This document shows, piece by piece, positions 1-7,999 of a stretch of DNA of 23,289 bases; positions within the stretch are counted from its first letter, which is position 1, and every line of letters begins with the position of its first letter. Where the stretch lies: assembly GCA_946615495.1 (NCBI GenBank), contig CAMOHY010000007.1, positions 1 to 23,289 on the forward strand, written 5' to 3'. The stretch is from an uncultured Clostridia bacterium (GTDB lineage Bacteria > Bacillota > Clostridia > Christensenellales > Aristaeellaceae). The position numbers were made by a program, and so were the translations under genes. A model generated the notes under the pieces. That model ran no database searches and had not been told where the DNA came from. It saw nothing but the letters and a program-made list of their open reading frames with translations.

Positions 1-276
1 CAGCGCCGCGAAGCATGACGGGAAAACAAGAAAGCGTGCGCGTAAACGCATCGGCCCTGCGGATTGTTGATGAAAGGACTGCGGCCCTTTCATACTTTCC
101 CAGAGGTTTGTCGACAGCCTGAGCCGTTTCGTCAGAAGCGGCTTTTTTATCTTAAAAAAGAAAAAAGAAGGATTTTTTTCCGTTGTGTGGAACAAAACAA
201 GTCGCCGGTGCGTTTATATATTTGTGCGCCGTGCGCGCAATACGCATCAAAAAAGAAAGAGGGGAAACAGGACGTT
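1..276. other. Leader region upstream of the MoxR/ABC operon
   Basis: No gene start is supported here. Two forward frames stay open from the window edge to stops at 68-70 and 120-122, so the region may carry the last residues of an upstream gene. Nothing recognisable is encoded, and the frame cannot be chosen. A 7-bp inverted repeat (71-77 with 86-92, 8-nt loop) lies just before the terminator at 122-148. After the terminator the DNA is A/T-rich (about 149-260). A TATATA stretch at 215-220 could be a -10 element, but no matching -35 box sits at the right distance, so I do not call a promoter. Confidence 0.4.
122..148 (+). terminator. Rho-independent terminator of an upstream gene
   Basis: A 9-bp stem (122-130 with 135-143, one G-T wobble) closes a GTCA loop and is followed directly by five further T residues. 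It is placed to end a transcript entering from before the window. It also separates that transcript from the operon whose first gene starts at 277. Confidence 0.75.
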
Positions 277-2757
277 ATGAAGGCTGTGCACCGTAGCTTG
301 TTTTTTGCGGCGCTGCTGCTGGCGCTGCTTCTTTCCGCCGCGGTGGCGGAGGACGCGGCGGGAGAAAGCGTTATATTCAGGGATTTATCCATCGGCTATG
401 AAGGGCTGATTACCTATTCCCGCCCTATGCCCCTGCGGCTGACGGTGGAAAATAACGGGCCGGACAGGAGCGGCGTGCTGGCGGTGAACGTGTATGTGAG
501 CCGGGACCAGTATGACCGCTATGAATTGCCCATGAACCTGGCCTCCGGCGCAAGGCGTCAGGCCGTTTTGCCCATCCGGTCCTATTTTAAGCAGGCCAGC
601 TACACCGTGGAATGGGTGGAAGGCGGCCGGCAGGTGTGCGCCTCTTCGGTATCGCCCGCGCGGGTGGTCGACCCCTCCTGCTTGCTGGTGGGCGTGCTGA
701 CGGAGGACCCCATCAGCCTCTATTATATGAATATTACCAAGGATAACGACGCGCTCCATCGCGGCGAATTGTGGCGCACCGTAACGCTGGACGAAGCTAC
801 CCTGCCCGACAGCGACCAGCTGCTTTCCAGCTTTGATATTCTGGTGGTGGACCAGTTTGACGCCACCCGCCTGAGCCGGGCCCAAACCGAGGCGGTTGGC
901 CGCTGGCTGCAGGCCGGGGGCGTTTTGGTGCTGGGAGGCGGGGCGGACGCGGCGTCCATTTATCCCGTCTTTCAGGAATGGACGGGCGTTTTGCCCGGCA
1001 AGGTGGGGTACAAGGCGGATGTTACGCCCGCGCTGGCGGCTTATCTTCATGTAAACGAACCGCCTGCGGGAGAAAACGTACTGCTCACCCAGCCCCAGGG
1101 CGGCACGCCCATCGTTTGGAACGAGGGCGTGCCCGTGCTCATGCGGGAAAAGGCGGGCAGCGGCGTGGTGTACACCGCGGCTTTTTCCTGGGGCGATACG
1201 GCGCTGGATACCTGGCAGCTCAAGCATACCCTTTTGCAGCGCCTGTTGATTCAGGACGCGCCCAGGGTATACCAGAACAAACTAAACGACCAAGCCCGCA
1301 GCGACGACGTTTATTGGGACGCGGAATCCTTCGCCCGCGCGTCGAAGGTCCCAAACACCTCGTCGGCCCTGCCCATGCTGCTGGTGCTGGGGGCGTATTT
1401 GGCGCTGGGCGGCGTGGGCGGCTATTTGCTGCTGAAAAAATGGGACAAGCGGGAGCTCATATGGGGCTTTTTCCCGATTTTGACCGGCCTGTGCGTGGCC
1501 GCGATTGCGCTGATGGGCCAGGCTGCAAACTTTGCCGCGCCCATGGCCGCCACCATGACCCATTACGATTTGGATGACGGCGCGGCTCCCTCCACCTTCG
1601 CGGTGGTGACGGTGAACGATGGAAAGGAGCATACTCTTTCCGTGGCGGGGCAGGATGTGCGCCTGCTCGCCACCAACGCCTATTATTTCTATGACGACAT
1701 CGACGGCGCTGTGAAGGCAGAGCCCAATTTGCTCCGCTTCCGCTACCTGCTGGGCCGGGAGGAGGCGGTGGGCGTTTCCTTTGGCGCGCCCTGGAGCCTG
1801 CAGAGCCTGCGCATCCCTTTGCGGGAGAAAAAGCAAATGGATGTGCGCGCCCAAATTCATCCCATCAGCCAAGGGCTGGCGGGCACAGTTTATAATGGCA
1901 GCGAATACGCCCTGCGCGGCGGCGTGGTGTTCACCTCCTTCGGCTTTTGCACCGTGCCGGACCTGGCGCCCGGCGAAAGCGCTGAATTTTCTTTGGTGGA
2001 AAAGGCGGATAACAAAAAGAACCTGTTCCTGAACGGCGTATACGTGCGAAACAACCCGGATTCCAGCTACTACAGCCAGATTTACGCCTACCTGTACCCG
2101 GAAGAACAGCAGGGAAAAGAGGCAAACATCAGCCAGGAGGAGCGGGAAGCGCGGGACGCTACCTACACCCTGCTCAGCAACGTGTTTTCTGGCAGCTATC
2201 AAATCTATGGCGATTACAGCACCTTCTTCCGCTTCGTGGCCTTCAACGATGAATTGAACCCGGCGGAGCTGCAGGTGGACGGAAAGCGGATTGACCGCGT
2301 CGTCCACCGGGGCATTGTAAGCCTGAGCGTGGATTACCAGGCGCGGGGAGACAATGGAAGCGTGTACTACGCGCCGGGCACCATTCAGCCTACCTGCGCC
2401 AAGGTGGAGGGCGGCGAGCCCGTTTTCACCGGCGAAGCGGCGACGGGCAGCGACGATTACCGCCTGGCGGACCATCCTGTTTTCTGCTTTGATCTTCCCC
2501 ACGCGGAGGAATGGACCGTGACCTCCCTGCGGGCCGCCTGCAAGTCCTATTACAGCGAAACGATGCAATGCTACGCCTACGACTTTGTGCATCGGGATTG
2601 GCGGGAATTCAAGTCCGGCGCCGCCTGGGGCAGCGATATGACGGCCTGCTGCGTGCAGGATGGCCGGGTATTTGTGATGTTTGAGCTGCTTGGCGCCGGC
2701 GAAAGCTATTATTCCATATTCGCGCCCACACTGGAAGCGGAAGGGAAGGTGAAGTAA
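277..2757 (+). CDS. Large exported membrane protein, operon-leading, unknown function
   Basis: 826 residues from the ATG at 277. This start is preferred over upstream in-frame starts because it begins a clear signal peptide (basic N-terminus, hydrophobic core about 8-20, AVA-ED cleavage site near residue 24) and follows a GAGGGG ribosome binding site. Residues about 40-130 look beta-rich, like CARDB/NEW-type domains. Residues about 135-250 resemble the glutamine-amidotransferase-like fold often found in proteins encoded beside MoxR and VWA genes. Two membrane helices lie at about 365-385 and 394-414, joined by a short basic loop, so both large flanking parts should face outward. The region from about 415 to the end is beta-rich and not recognised. 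It is followed after one base by the ABC ATPase gene. The domain suggestions are inference from sequence style; no catalytic residues are claimed. Confidence 0.8.
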   Translation: MKAVHRSLFFAALLLALLLSAAVAEDAAGESVIFRDLSIGYEGLITYSRPMPLRLTVENNGPDRSGVLAVNVYVSRDQYDRYELPMNLASGARRQAVLPIRSYFKQASYTVEWVEGGRQVCASSVSPARVVDPSCLLVGVLTEDPISLYYMNITKDNDALHRGELWRTVTLDEATLPDSDQLLSSFDILVVDQFDATRLSRAQTEAVGRWLQAGGVLVLGGGADAASIYPVFQEWTGVLPGKVGYKADVTPALAAYLHVNEPPAGENVLLTQPQGGTPIVWNEGVPVLMREKAGSGVVYTAAFSWGDTALDTWQLKHTLLQRLLIQDAPRVYQNKLNDQARSDDVYWDAESFARASKVPNTSSALPMLLVLGAYLALGGVGGYLLLKKWDKRELIWGFFPILTGLCVAAIALMGQAANFAAPMAATMTHYDLDDGAAPSTFAVVTVNDGKEHTLSVAGQDVRLLATNAYYFYDDIDGAVKAEPNLLRFRYLLGREEAVGVSFGAPWSLQSLRIPLREKKQMDVRAQIHPISQGLAGTVYNGSEYALRGGVVFTSFGFCTVPDLAPGESAEFSLVEKADNKKNLFLNGVYVRNNPDSSYYSQIYAYLYPEEQQGKEANISQEEREARDATYTLLSNVFSGSYQIYGDYSTFFRFVAFNDELNPAELQVDGKRIDRVVHRGIVSLSVDYQARGDNGSVYYAPGTIQPTCAKVEGGEPVFTGEAATGSDDYRLADHPVFCFDLPHAEEWTVTSLRAACKSYYSETMQCYAYDFVHRDWREFKSGAAWGSDMTACCVQDGRVFVMFELLGAGESYYSIFAPTLEAEGKVK

Positions 2758-2758
2758 C

Positions 2759-3688
2759 ATGCTGGAAACCAAGGAATTGACAAGGTATTACGGCTCTTTC
2801 CTGGCGCTGGACCATCTTTCCCTGACCATTGGGGACGGCGAATTGCACGGCTTTGTCGGCCCCAACGGCGCGGGAAAGACCACCACCATGCGCATCCTGG
2901 CCACCCTTTTGGCCCCGTCCTCCGGCGATGTGGTGCTGGACGGCGTGAATTTGAAGAAAAATCCCCGGCGCATCCGGGAAATGGTGGGCTATATGCCGGA
3001 CTTTTTCGGCGTGTACGATAACCTGAAGGCCTGGGAATACCTGGATTTTTATGCCCGCTGCTATGGCATCCGGGCGGAGCAGAGAAAGAAAATGACCGGC
3101 CAGCTGCTGGACCTGGTGGGCCTTGCGGATAAGCGGGACGCCTACGTCAACTCCCTGTCCCGCGGCATGAAGCAGCGGCTGTGCATGGCCCACGCCCTTA
3201 TTCACGACCCCAAGCTGCTCATTCTGGATGAGCCCGCCAGCGGCATGGACCCGCGGGCGCGGGCGGATATGAAAAATATCCTGCGCACCCTGCGGGAAAT
3301 GGGCAAAACGGTGCTCATTTCCTCCCATATCCTGCCGGAGCTGGCCGAAATGTGCGACGCGCTGACCATCATCGACCATGGCAAGCTGGTATTCTCCGGC
3401 TCGGTGGAAGCGCTGAATGAAAAAATGAACGGCGACGCGCCGGTGGAGGTGCGCCTGCTTTCGGACGGCGAAACGGATGAGGCGGTGCGCATCGCCCGCC
3501 AGTGCCCCGGCGTAACGGCCATCGGCCAGGAGGGGCCGGGCTTACTCCGCGTCAAGCTGCCCGCGGGGGAGGAGGCGGCCGCTTATCTGCTTTCCATGCT
3601 CATGCAGGGCGGCGTGCGCGTGGCCGATTTCCACCGCGCGCCTTTGAACCTGGAAAAAGTGTTTATGGAGGTGACGGCAGATGCTTAA
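2759..3688 (+). CDS. ABC-2-type transporter ATP-binding protein
   Basis: 309 residues. Walker A is at 34-42 (GPNGAGKTT), the signature is at about 133-137 in the variant form LSRGM, Walker B is LLILDEP at about 153-159, and the switch histidine lies in SSHI. The Q-loop position reads GYMPD, with Asp where Gln is usual. The last 80 residues form the accessory domain typical of ATPases paired with ABC-2 permeases. It should energise the membrane protein encoded next, most likely as an exporter or a mechanical/regulatory ABC unit; the substrate is unknown. The start lies one base after the previous stop, with AAGGTGA upstream. Its 3' end overlaps the permease start by 8 nt, which supports coupled translation and a fixed partnership. 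Confidence 0.93.
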   Translation: MLETKELTRYYGSFLALDHLSLTIGDGELHGFVGPNGAGKTTTMRILATLLAPSSGDVVLDGVNLKKNPRRIREMVGYMPDFFGVYDNLKAWEYLDFYARCYGIRAEQRKKMTGQLLDLVGLADKRDAYVNSLSRGMKQRLCMAHALIHDPKLLILDEPASGMDPRARADMKNILRTLREMGKTVLISSHILPELAEMCDALTIIDHGKLVFSGSVEALNEKMNGDAPVEVRLLSDGETDEAVRIARQCPGVTAIGQEGPGLLRVKLPAGEEAAAYLLSMLMQGGVRVADFHRAPLNLEKVFMEVTADA

Positions 3689-4610
3689 TCCCATTTTGGC
3701 TTCCTCCGCCCGGCGGCGCATGCGCACCATGCGCACGCCGCTCATCATCACGCTCTACGCGCTGCTGCCCCTGGCCTTTGCCGTGTCCAGCGTGCTCACC
3801 ATGAGCCAAAGCGGGCTTTCCATTACCGCCATGCGGCAGAATGTGGACCAGTATATCATGCTTACCGTGCTGCAATTTTTCCTGGTGGTGCTGGTGGCCC
3901 CGGCCATGACGGCGGGCAGCATTTCCGGCGAAAGAGAGCGGCAGACGCTGGAGCTGCTGCTGGTAACAAATACGGGCAGCATGCGCATTGTGATGGGCAA
4001 ATTGCTGGAGGCTTACGCCTTCCTGGCGCTGGTGGTGCTTTCCGGCCTGCCCATGACCTGCGCGGTGCTGGCCGTCGGCGGCTTGAGCCTGCATCTGGCC
4101 CTGTTTTCCTTCCTGTTTTTGCTGGTATGCGCCTTCGCGGCGGCCTGCGTGGGCCTGTTTGCCTCCTCCCTGTTCAAAAAAACGGTGGCGGCCACGGTGA
4201 CGGCTTATCTTATCATTTTCGCTATCGGCGTGGGCACGCTGCTGCCCTTGTTTATGGGGGTCAGCCGGACGCTGCGCGAATTGGTGGACAACAATCCCAA
4301 CGTTTCCGCGACCCTGGCCAATATGAGCATGAAGGATATTGCCGCCCTGATGCCGCCCATCCTGTACGTAAACCCCGGCCTGGGGCTGTTTACCCTGCTC
4401 ATGGACCAAACGGGCCTGCTCAACAACACCTTCTATTCCCTTGGAAACAGCTATTACTATTCTGATATTTTAAACGCCCTTTCCTTCCGTACGTTTACGT
4501 ATATCAACATGGGCGTTATGCTGGCGCTGTCCGCCGTGCTGATCGTTTTATCCGCCCTGGCGGTGCGGCCCAGGAAAAATCCCATCCGGCGGAAAAGGAA
4601 AAAGCAATGA
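3681..4610 (+). CDS. ABC-2-type transporter permease
   Basis: 309 residues with about six hydrophobic segments: roughly 25-45, 62-85, 110-130, 140-160, 170-195 and 275-297. The motif GSISGERERQTLELLL after the second segment is the cytoplasmic coupling-helix hallmark of ABC-2 membrane subunits (families that include the gliding-motility GldF type). A long outward loop lies between about 200 and 270. The start is set by the ATG at 3681 inside the end of the ATPase gene, with GGAGGTG about 10 nt upstream. It ends in an ATGA overlap with the next gene. Together with the preceding ATPase it should form a homodimeric or 2+2 transporter. What it moves cannot be read from the sequence. Confidence 0.9.
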   Translation: MLNPILASSARRRMRTMRTPLIITLYALLPLAFAVSSVLTMSQSGLSITAMRQNVDQYIMLTVLQFFLVVLVAPAMTAGSISGERERQTLELLLVTNTGSMRIVMGKLLEAYAFLALVVLSGLPMTCAVLAVGGLSLHLALFSFLFLLVCAFAAACVGLFASSLFKKTVAATVTAYLIIFAIGVGTLLPLFMGVSRTLRELVDNNPNVSATLANMSMKDIAALMPPILYVNPGLGLFTLLMDQTGLLNNTFYSLGNSYYYSDILNALSFRTFTYINMGVMLALSAVLIVLSALAVRPRKNPIRRKRKKQ

Positions 4611-6082
4611 AGGATAGGCTGAACCGGGCCCTGGGGCCCGTCAAAAAAAGGCTCCGGCTTGCGCGCCTTTGCCGCGCCGGAGGATGGGGAATGCTGTGCG
4701 GCGCGGCGGCGGGGCTTGCGGTGCTGCTAACGGCATATTTCTTTCCCCTGCCGGAAAAATGGCGGCTGGCGGCGGCCCTTACAGCCGCCGGGGGCTGCGC
4801 GTCCGGCCTGGTTGGGTTCATTTGGCCTATCCGGGAGGAAACGGCGGCGCTGGCGGCGGATCAATGCGGCCTGAAGGAGCGGGCGCAGACGGCTCTGATG
4901 CTCAGGAACGAAGACAGCGCCATGGCTGAATTGCAGCGGCAGGACGCTTGCCAGGCCCTGCAGGCGCTGGATGCGCGAAAAATTCCCCTGCCGCGGAGCA
5001 AAAAGCTGCTGTCGGCGTTTGCCGCGCTGATGCTGCTCATGGGCGGCGTTTCTTTGCTGCCGGACCCGCAGGCCCAGGCCCTTGCCCGGATAGAGCAATT
5101 CAATAAACGCATGGAGGAAGCGCTGCAATTGGCAAAGCAGGAAGAAGAAAAGCTTGCGGGCGATTCTTCCTTGCGGGAAACGCAGGAAATGCGAAAAATC
5201 CTTTCCGATCTGGAGCGTCAGCTGCGTTCGGCGCGGCAGGAGCGGGACGCCTATTTGGCCCTGGACGACGCGGAAAAGCGGCTGGAAAAGCTGCGCAGCG
5301 CCTCCAGCCCGGAGGCATCCGCCCAGGCGCTGAACGAGGCGGGGCTTTCCGAATTGGCGGAAGCGGTGAAAAGCGGCCAGCAGGAGGCTATGGATCAAGC
5401 GGCCCAAAGCCTTATGCAGCAGGGGGAGGCAGGCGCGCAGAGCCTGGCCCAGGCAGCGTCCATGATGGACGGGGCCGCCGCCCAGGCGATGCAAAGCGCG
5501 GCCAGCGCCGTGCTAAACGGCGATATGAGCCAATTGAGCGCCGCCCTGAGCGGCCTGTCCATGCAGGATATGCTGTCCGCCCTGTCCCGGATGGAAAGTA
5601 TGCTTTCCCAAATGCGCGCCCTGAACGGAAACGCAGCGGGCCAGCTGTCCGGCCAAGGCAAGGGCCAGGGCGAAGGCACGGGTCAAGGCACCGGCGCGGG
5701 CCAAGGGCAGGGGGAAGGCGAAGGCGGCGGCGCGGGCCGGGGTACCACCCATGAGGACGCGGGCTACAAGGAGGATACCGGCCGCCAGCGGGGCCAGGGA
5801 AGCGACAAGGCCGAATATCGGGAAAACGCCTATGAAGCCATTTACGACCCCACCCGCCTGGAGGCAGCTGAAACCGATATTCAGGAAAGCGGCGCCATGG
5901 GCGCGGGGGAAAGCCTGCAAATCCAGTCCGGGCCGGGGCTGGGCAGCCTGAACGGCCAGGTGCCCTACCGCCAGGTGGCGGCGGAATATGAGGCCGCCGC
6001 GGCCCAGGCCATGGCGCAGCAGGACCTGCCCAGCCGGGAGCAGGCCTGGGTGAACGACTATTTTTCAGCCATTACAGAATAA
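4607..6082 (+). CDS. DUF4175-like membrane protein with coiled coil and Gly/Gln-rich tract
   Basis: 491 residues. Membrane helices lie at about 25-46, 54-75 and 134-151. Between helices two and three, the stretch around 83-97 has the pattern A-x-x-D-x-x-x-GLKER-x-x-TAL, which resembles DUF4175-type proteins encoded beside MoxR operons. Residues about 155-240 are rich in Glu, Lys, Arg and Gln with heptad character and probably form a coiled coil. Residues about 245-340 are an Ala/Gln/Met/Ser-rich helical region. Residues about 345-380 are a low-complexity Gly-Gln-Glu tract, followed by an acidic, polar C-terminus. The start overlaps the permease stop by four bases (ATGA). A membrane-anchored structural or tether role fits, but the function is unknown. 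The family assignment is moderately sure; the gene itself is certain. Confidence 0.82.
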   Translation: MKDRLNRALGPVKKRLRLARLCRAGGWGMLCGAAAGLAVLLTAYFFPLPEKWRLAAALTAAGGCASGLVGFIWPIREETAALAADQCGLKERAQTALMLRNEDSAMAELQRQDACQALQALDARKIPLPRSKKLLSAFAALMLLMGGVSLLPDPQAQALARIEQFNKRMEEALQLAKQEEEKLAGDSSLRETQEMRKILSDLERQLRSARQERDAYLALDDAEKRLEKLRSASSPEASAQALNEAGLSELAEAVKSGQQEAMDQAAQSLMQQGEAGAQSLAQAASMMDGAAAQAMQSAASAVLNGDMSQLSAALSGLSMQDMLSALSRMESMLSQMRALNGNAAGQLSGQGKGQGEGTGQGTGAGQGQGEGEGGGAGRGTTHEDAGYKEDTGRQRGQGSDKAEYRENAYEAIYDPTRLEAAETDIQESGAMGAGESLQIQSGPGLGSLNGQVPYRQVAAEYEAAAAQAMAQQDLPSREQAWVNDYFSAITE

Positions 6083-6108
6083 TATCACAGTAAGGTGGGA
6101 GATCAGCC

Positions 6109-7095
6109 ATGCTGACACAGCAGGAAATTAAGGATTTTTCTGAAAAACTGGGCGCTATTCGCCGGGAAATCAAAAAAGAGATCGTGGGGCAGGACGCGGT
6201 GGTGGAGCATTTGCTCATCGCCGTGGTGGCGGGCGGAAACGTGCTGCTGGAGGGCGTGCCCGGCCTGGGAAAGACAAGGCTGGTGCGCGCCCTGTCCCAC
6301 GCGCTGCAATTGCCCTTTTCACGCATCCAGTTTACGCCTGATTTGATGCCCGCCGATATTACGGGCACCAACATCGTGGTGAAAACGGAGGCGGGCAGCG
6401 CCTTTTCCTTCCAGCCGGGGCCGCTGTTTTCCTCCATTGTGCTGGCGGATGAAATCAACCGCGCCACGCCCAAAACCCAGTCGGCCCTGCTGGAGGCCAT
6501 GCAGGAGCATCATGTCACCGTGGCGGGAGAAACCCGCGCCCTGCCGGAGCCCTATTTTGTGCTGGCCACCCAAAATCCGGTGGAGCAGGAAGGCACCTAT
6601 CCCTTGCCGGAAGCGCAGCTGGACCGGTTCATGCTGAAGGTGAACGTGCCCTTTCCATCCCTTTCTGAATTGCACCAGATCGTGGATATGACGGTGAAAA
6701 CGGAGGAGGAGCAGGCCCAGCCCGCCGCGGACGGCCAGGACATTTTGGCCCTTCGGGCGGTGGCCCGTCAGGTGCCTCTGGCCCAAGCGGTGCAGGATTT
6801 TGCGCTGCGGCTGATTCTTGCCACCCATCCCCAGGAGGAAAACGCGCCGGAAATTACCAAAAAATATCTGCGCTTCGGGGCCAGCCCCCGCGCCGCCCAG
6901 GCCATGATCTCCGCTGCCCGCGTGCGGGCGCTGAATGAAGGCCGGTACAATGTGGCCTTTGAGGATATCCGCTATGTGGCTCCCGCCTGCCTGCGCCACC
7001 GCCTGGCCCTGAATTTTGACGCCCTGGCTGACGGCGTGAGCGTGGACCAGGTGATTAGCGCCCTGATGGAAGAAGTGGGAAAAGCCCATGCTTGA
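6109..7095 (+). CDS. MoxR-family AAA+ ATPase
   Basis: 328 residues, the usual MoxR length. Walker A is GVPGLGKT at 49-56 and Walker B ends in Asp114-Glu115 (VLADEINRA). Other family motifs are FTPDLMPADITG (about 75-86), the sensor-like ATQNPVEQEGTYPLPEAQLDR segment and a C-terminal lid with the ASPRAAQAM motif. MoxR proteins are cytoplasmic hexameric ATPases that are proposed to activate or remodel VWA-domain partners, as with CbbQ/CbbO and RavA/ViaA. The partners here are presumably the DUF58 and VWA proteins encoded downstream. A strong AAGGTGGGAG site precedes the ATG in a 26-nt gap after the DUF4175-like gene. The 3' end overlaps the DUF58 gene by 8 nt. Confidence 0.95.
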   Translation: MLTQQEIKDFSEKLGAIRREIKKEIVGQDAVVEHLLIAVVAGGNVLLEGVPGLGKTRLVRALSHALQLPFSRIQFTPDLMPADITGTNIVVKTEAGSAFSFQPGPLFSSIVLADEINRATPKTQSALLEAMQEHHVTVAGETRALPEPYFVLATQNPVEQEGTYPLPEAQLDRFMLKVNVPFPSLSELHQIVDMTVKTEEEQAQPAADGQDILALRAVARQVPLAQAVQDFALRLILATHPQEENAPEITKKYLRFGASPRAAQAMISAARVRALNEGRYNVAFEDIRYVAPACLRHRLALNFDALADGVSVDQVISALMEEVGKAHA

Positions 7096-7939
7096 CGAGC
7101 AATTTCTGCATAAGCTGGACGCGCTGCGGCCCCGGCTGCTTTCCCGCGCCCGCGGGGGAGCCGGAGGCAGCCGGGCCTCCCGCATGCTGGGCACATCGGC
7201 GGAGTTTTCGGATTTTCGGGAATACGCGCCGGGCGACGATATCCGCCGCATCGACTGGAACGCCTACGCGCGGTTTGATAAGCTGTTTTTGAAGCTGTTC
7301 ATGGAGGAACAGGAGGCCCATATCACCATCCTGCTGGACGGCACGGCCTCCATGGGCGAAAAGTGGCCCTGCGCCTGCCAAATCGCGGAAGCCTACGCTT
7401 ATGCCGCTCTGAGCGGCGGGGACCGCGTGCGTATCGCGATCGCCGGGGAAGGCGGCGTGTCCGCCGCGCCCTTTGGCACGGGCAGGCGGGATTATTTGCG
7501 CCTTTCTTCCTTTGCCGCGGCTTATACGCCCAAGGGGCAGGCGGATTTGTCTCAGCTCGTTCGCGCCCTTACGCCCTACCCCAAGGGGCTTACCCTAACC
7601 ATCAGCGATTTTTTATGGGAGGACGCGGGGCAAAAGCTTTTTTCCGCTCTCCGTTTTCGCGGCCAGGAGGTGTGCGCCGTCCAGGTGCTGTCCCCGCAGG
7701 AGCTTCGTCCGGCTTATTCCGGCGCGCTCCGGCTGCTGGACAGCGAAGGCGCGCCCGCCCTTTCCCTGACGGTGGATGAGCGGCTTCTCAGGCAGTATCA
7801 GGACAGGCTGAACCGCTTTTTGCTTTCGGTGCGGGAAAACTGCCATAAAAACGGCGCGCCTTATGTGCTCATGGACACGGGCGAAAAGGCGGAGGATGTG
7901 CTCATCCGCCAATTCCTGCAATCGGGCATTCTGGAATAA
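7088..7939 (+). CDS. DUF58 domain protein (VWA-like MoxR partner)
   Basis: 283 residues. The DUF58 hallmark is clear at about 38-62: EFSDFREYAPGDD followed by IRRIDWNAYAR. A VWA-like metal site follows at Asp84 (DGTASMG), with Thr where the classical DxSxS motif has Ser. Unlike many DUF58 proteins this one shows no N-terminal membrane helix, so it should be cytoplasmic or peripheral, which suits contact with MoxR. It overlaps the moxR gene by 8 nt (ATGCTTGA). No transglutaminase (TgpA/YebA-type) gene follows, although that is a frequent companion of MoxR-DUF58 pairs in Bacillota. A potential stem-loop and a fresh ribosome binding site separate it from the next gene. Confidence 0.93.
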   Translation: MLDEQFLHKLDALRPRLLSRARGGAGGSRASRMLGTSAEFSDFREYAPGDDIRRIDWNAYARFDKLFLKLFMEEQEAHITILLDGTASMGEKWPCACQIAEAYAYAALSGGDRVRIAIAGEGGVSAAPFGTGRRDYLRLSSFAAAYTPKGQADLSQLVRALTPYPKGLTLTISDFLWEDAGQKLFSALRFRGQEVCAVQVLSPQELRPAYSGALRLLDSEGAPALSLTVDERLLRQYQDRLNRFLLSVRENCHKNGAPYVLMDTGEKAEDVLIRQFLQSGILE

Positions 7940-7946
7940 AAAGCAA

Positions 7947-7972
7947 GGCGCTGGCCCGAAGGGCCTGGCGCC
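7947..7972 (+). other. Intra-operon GC-rich stem-loop
   Basis: The 60-nt gap between the DUF58 and BatA-type genes carries an imperfect hairpin: 7947-7951 pairs with 7968-7972 and 7953-7957 with 7961-7965, with a small internal loop and a GAA loop. No T-run follows, so it is not a normal terminator. It could be an mRNA processing or stability element that sets the ratio of the upstream and downstream products. The AGAGGAG binding site for the next gene lies about 15 nt downstream. Confidence 0.5.
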
Positions 7973-7999
7973 GGGCGTTCTAAACAGAGGAGTAACAAA

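Noticed and set aside
183..220. Possible promoter for the first operon (TTGTGT and TATATA)
   Set aside because: The spacing between the two boxes is about 26 nt, too long for a sigma-A promoter, and no better -35 box lies 16-18 nt upstream of the TATATA.
1282..2772. 496-codon open frame on the - strand opposite the first operon gene
   Set aside because: It lies fully antisense to a gene with a signal peptide, membrane helices and operon context. It is rich in His, Gly, Arg and Ala as expected for a GC-driven shadow frame, and matches no family.
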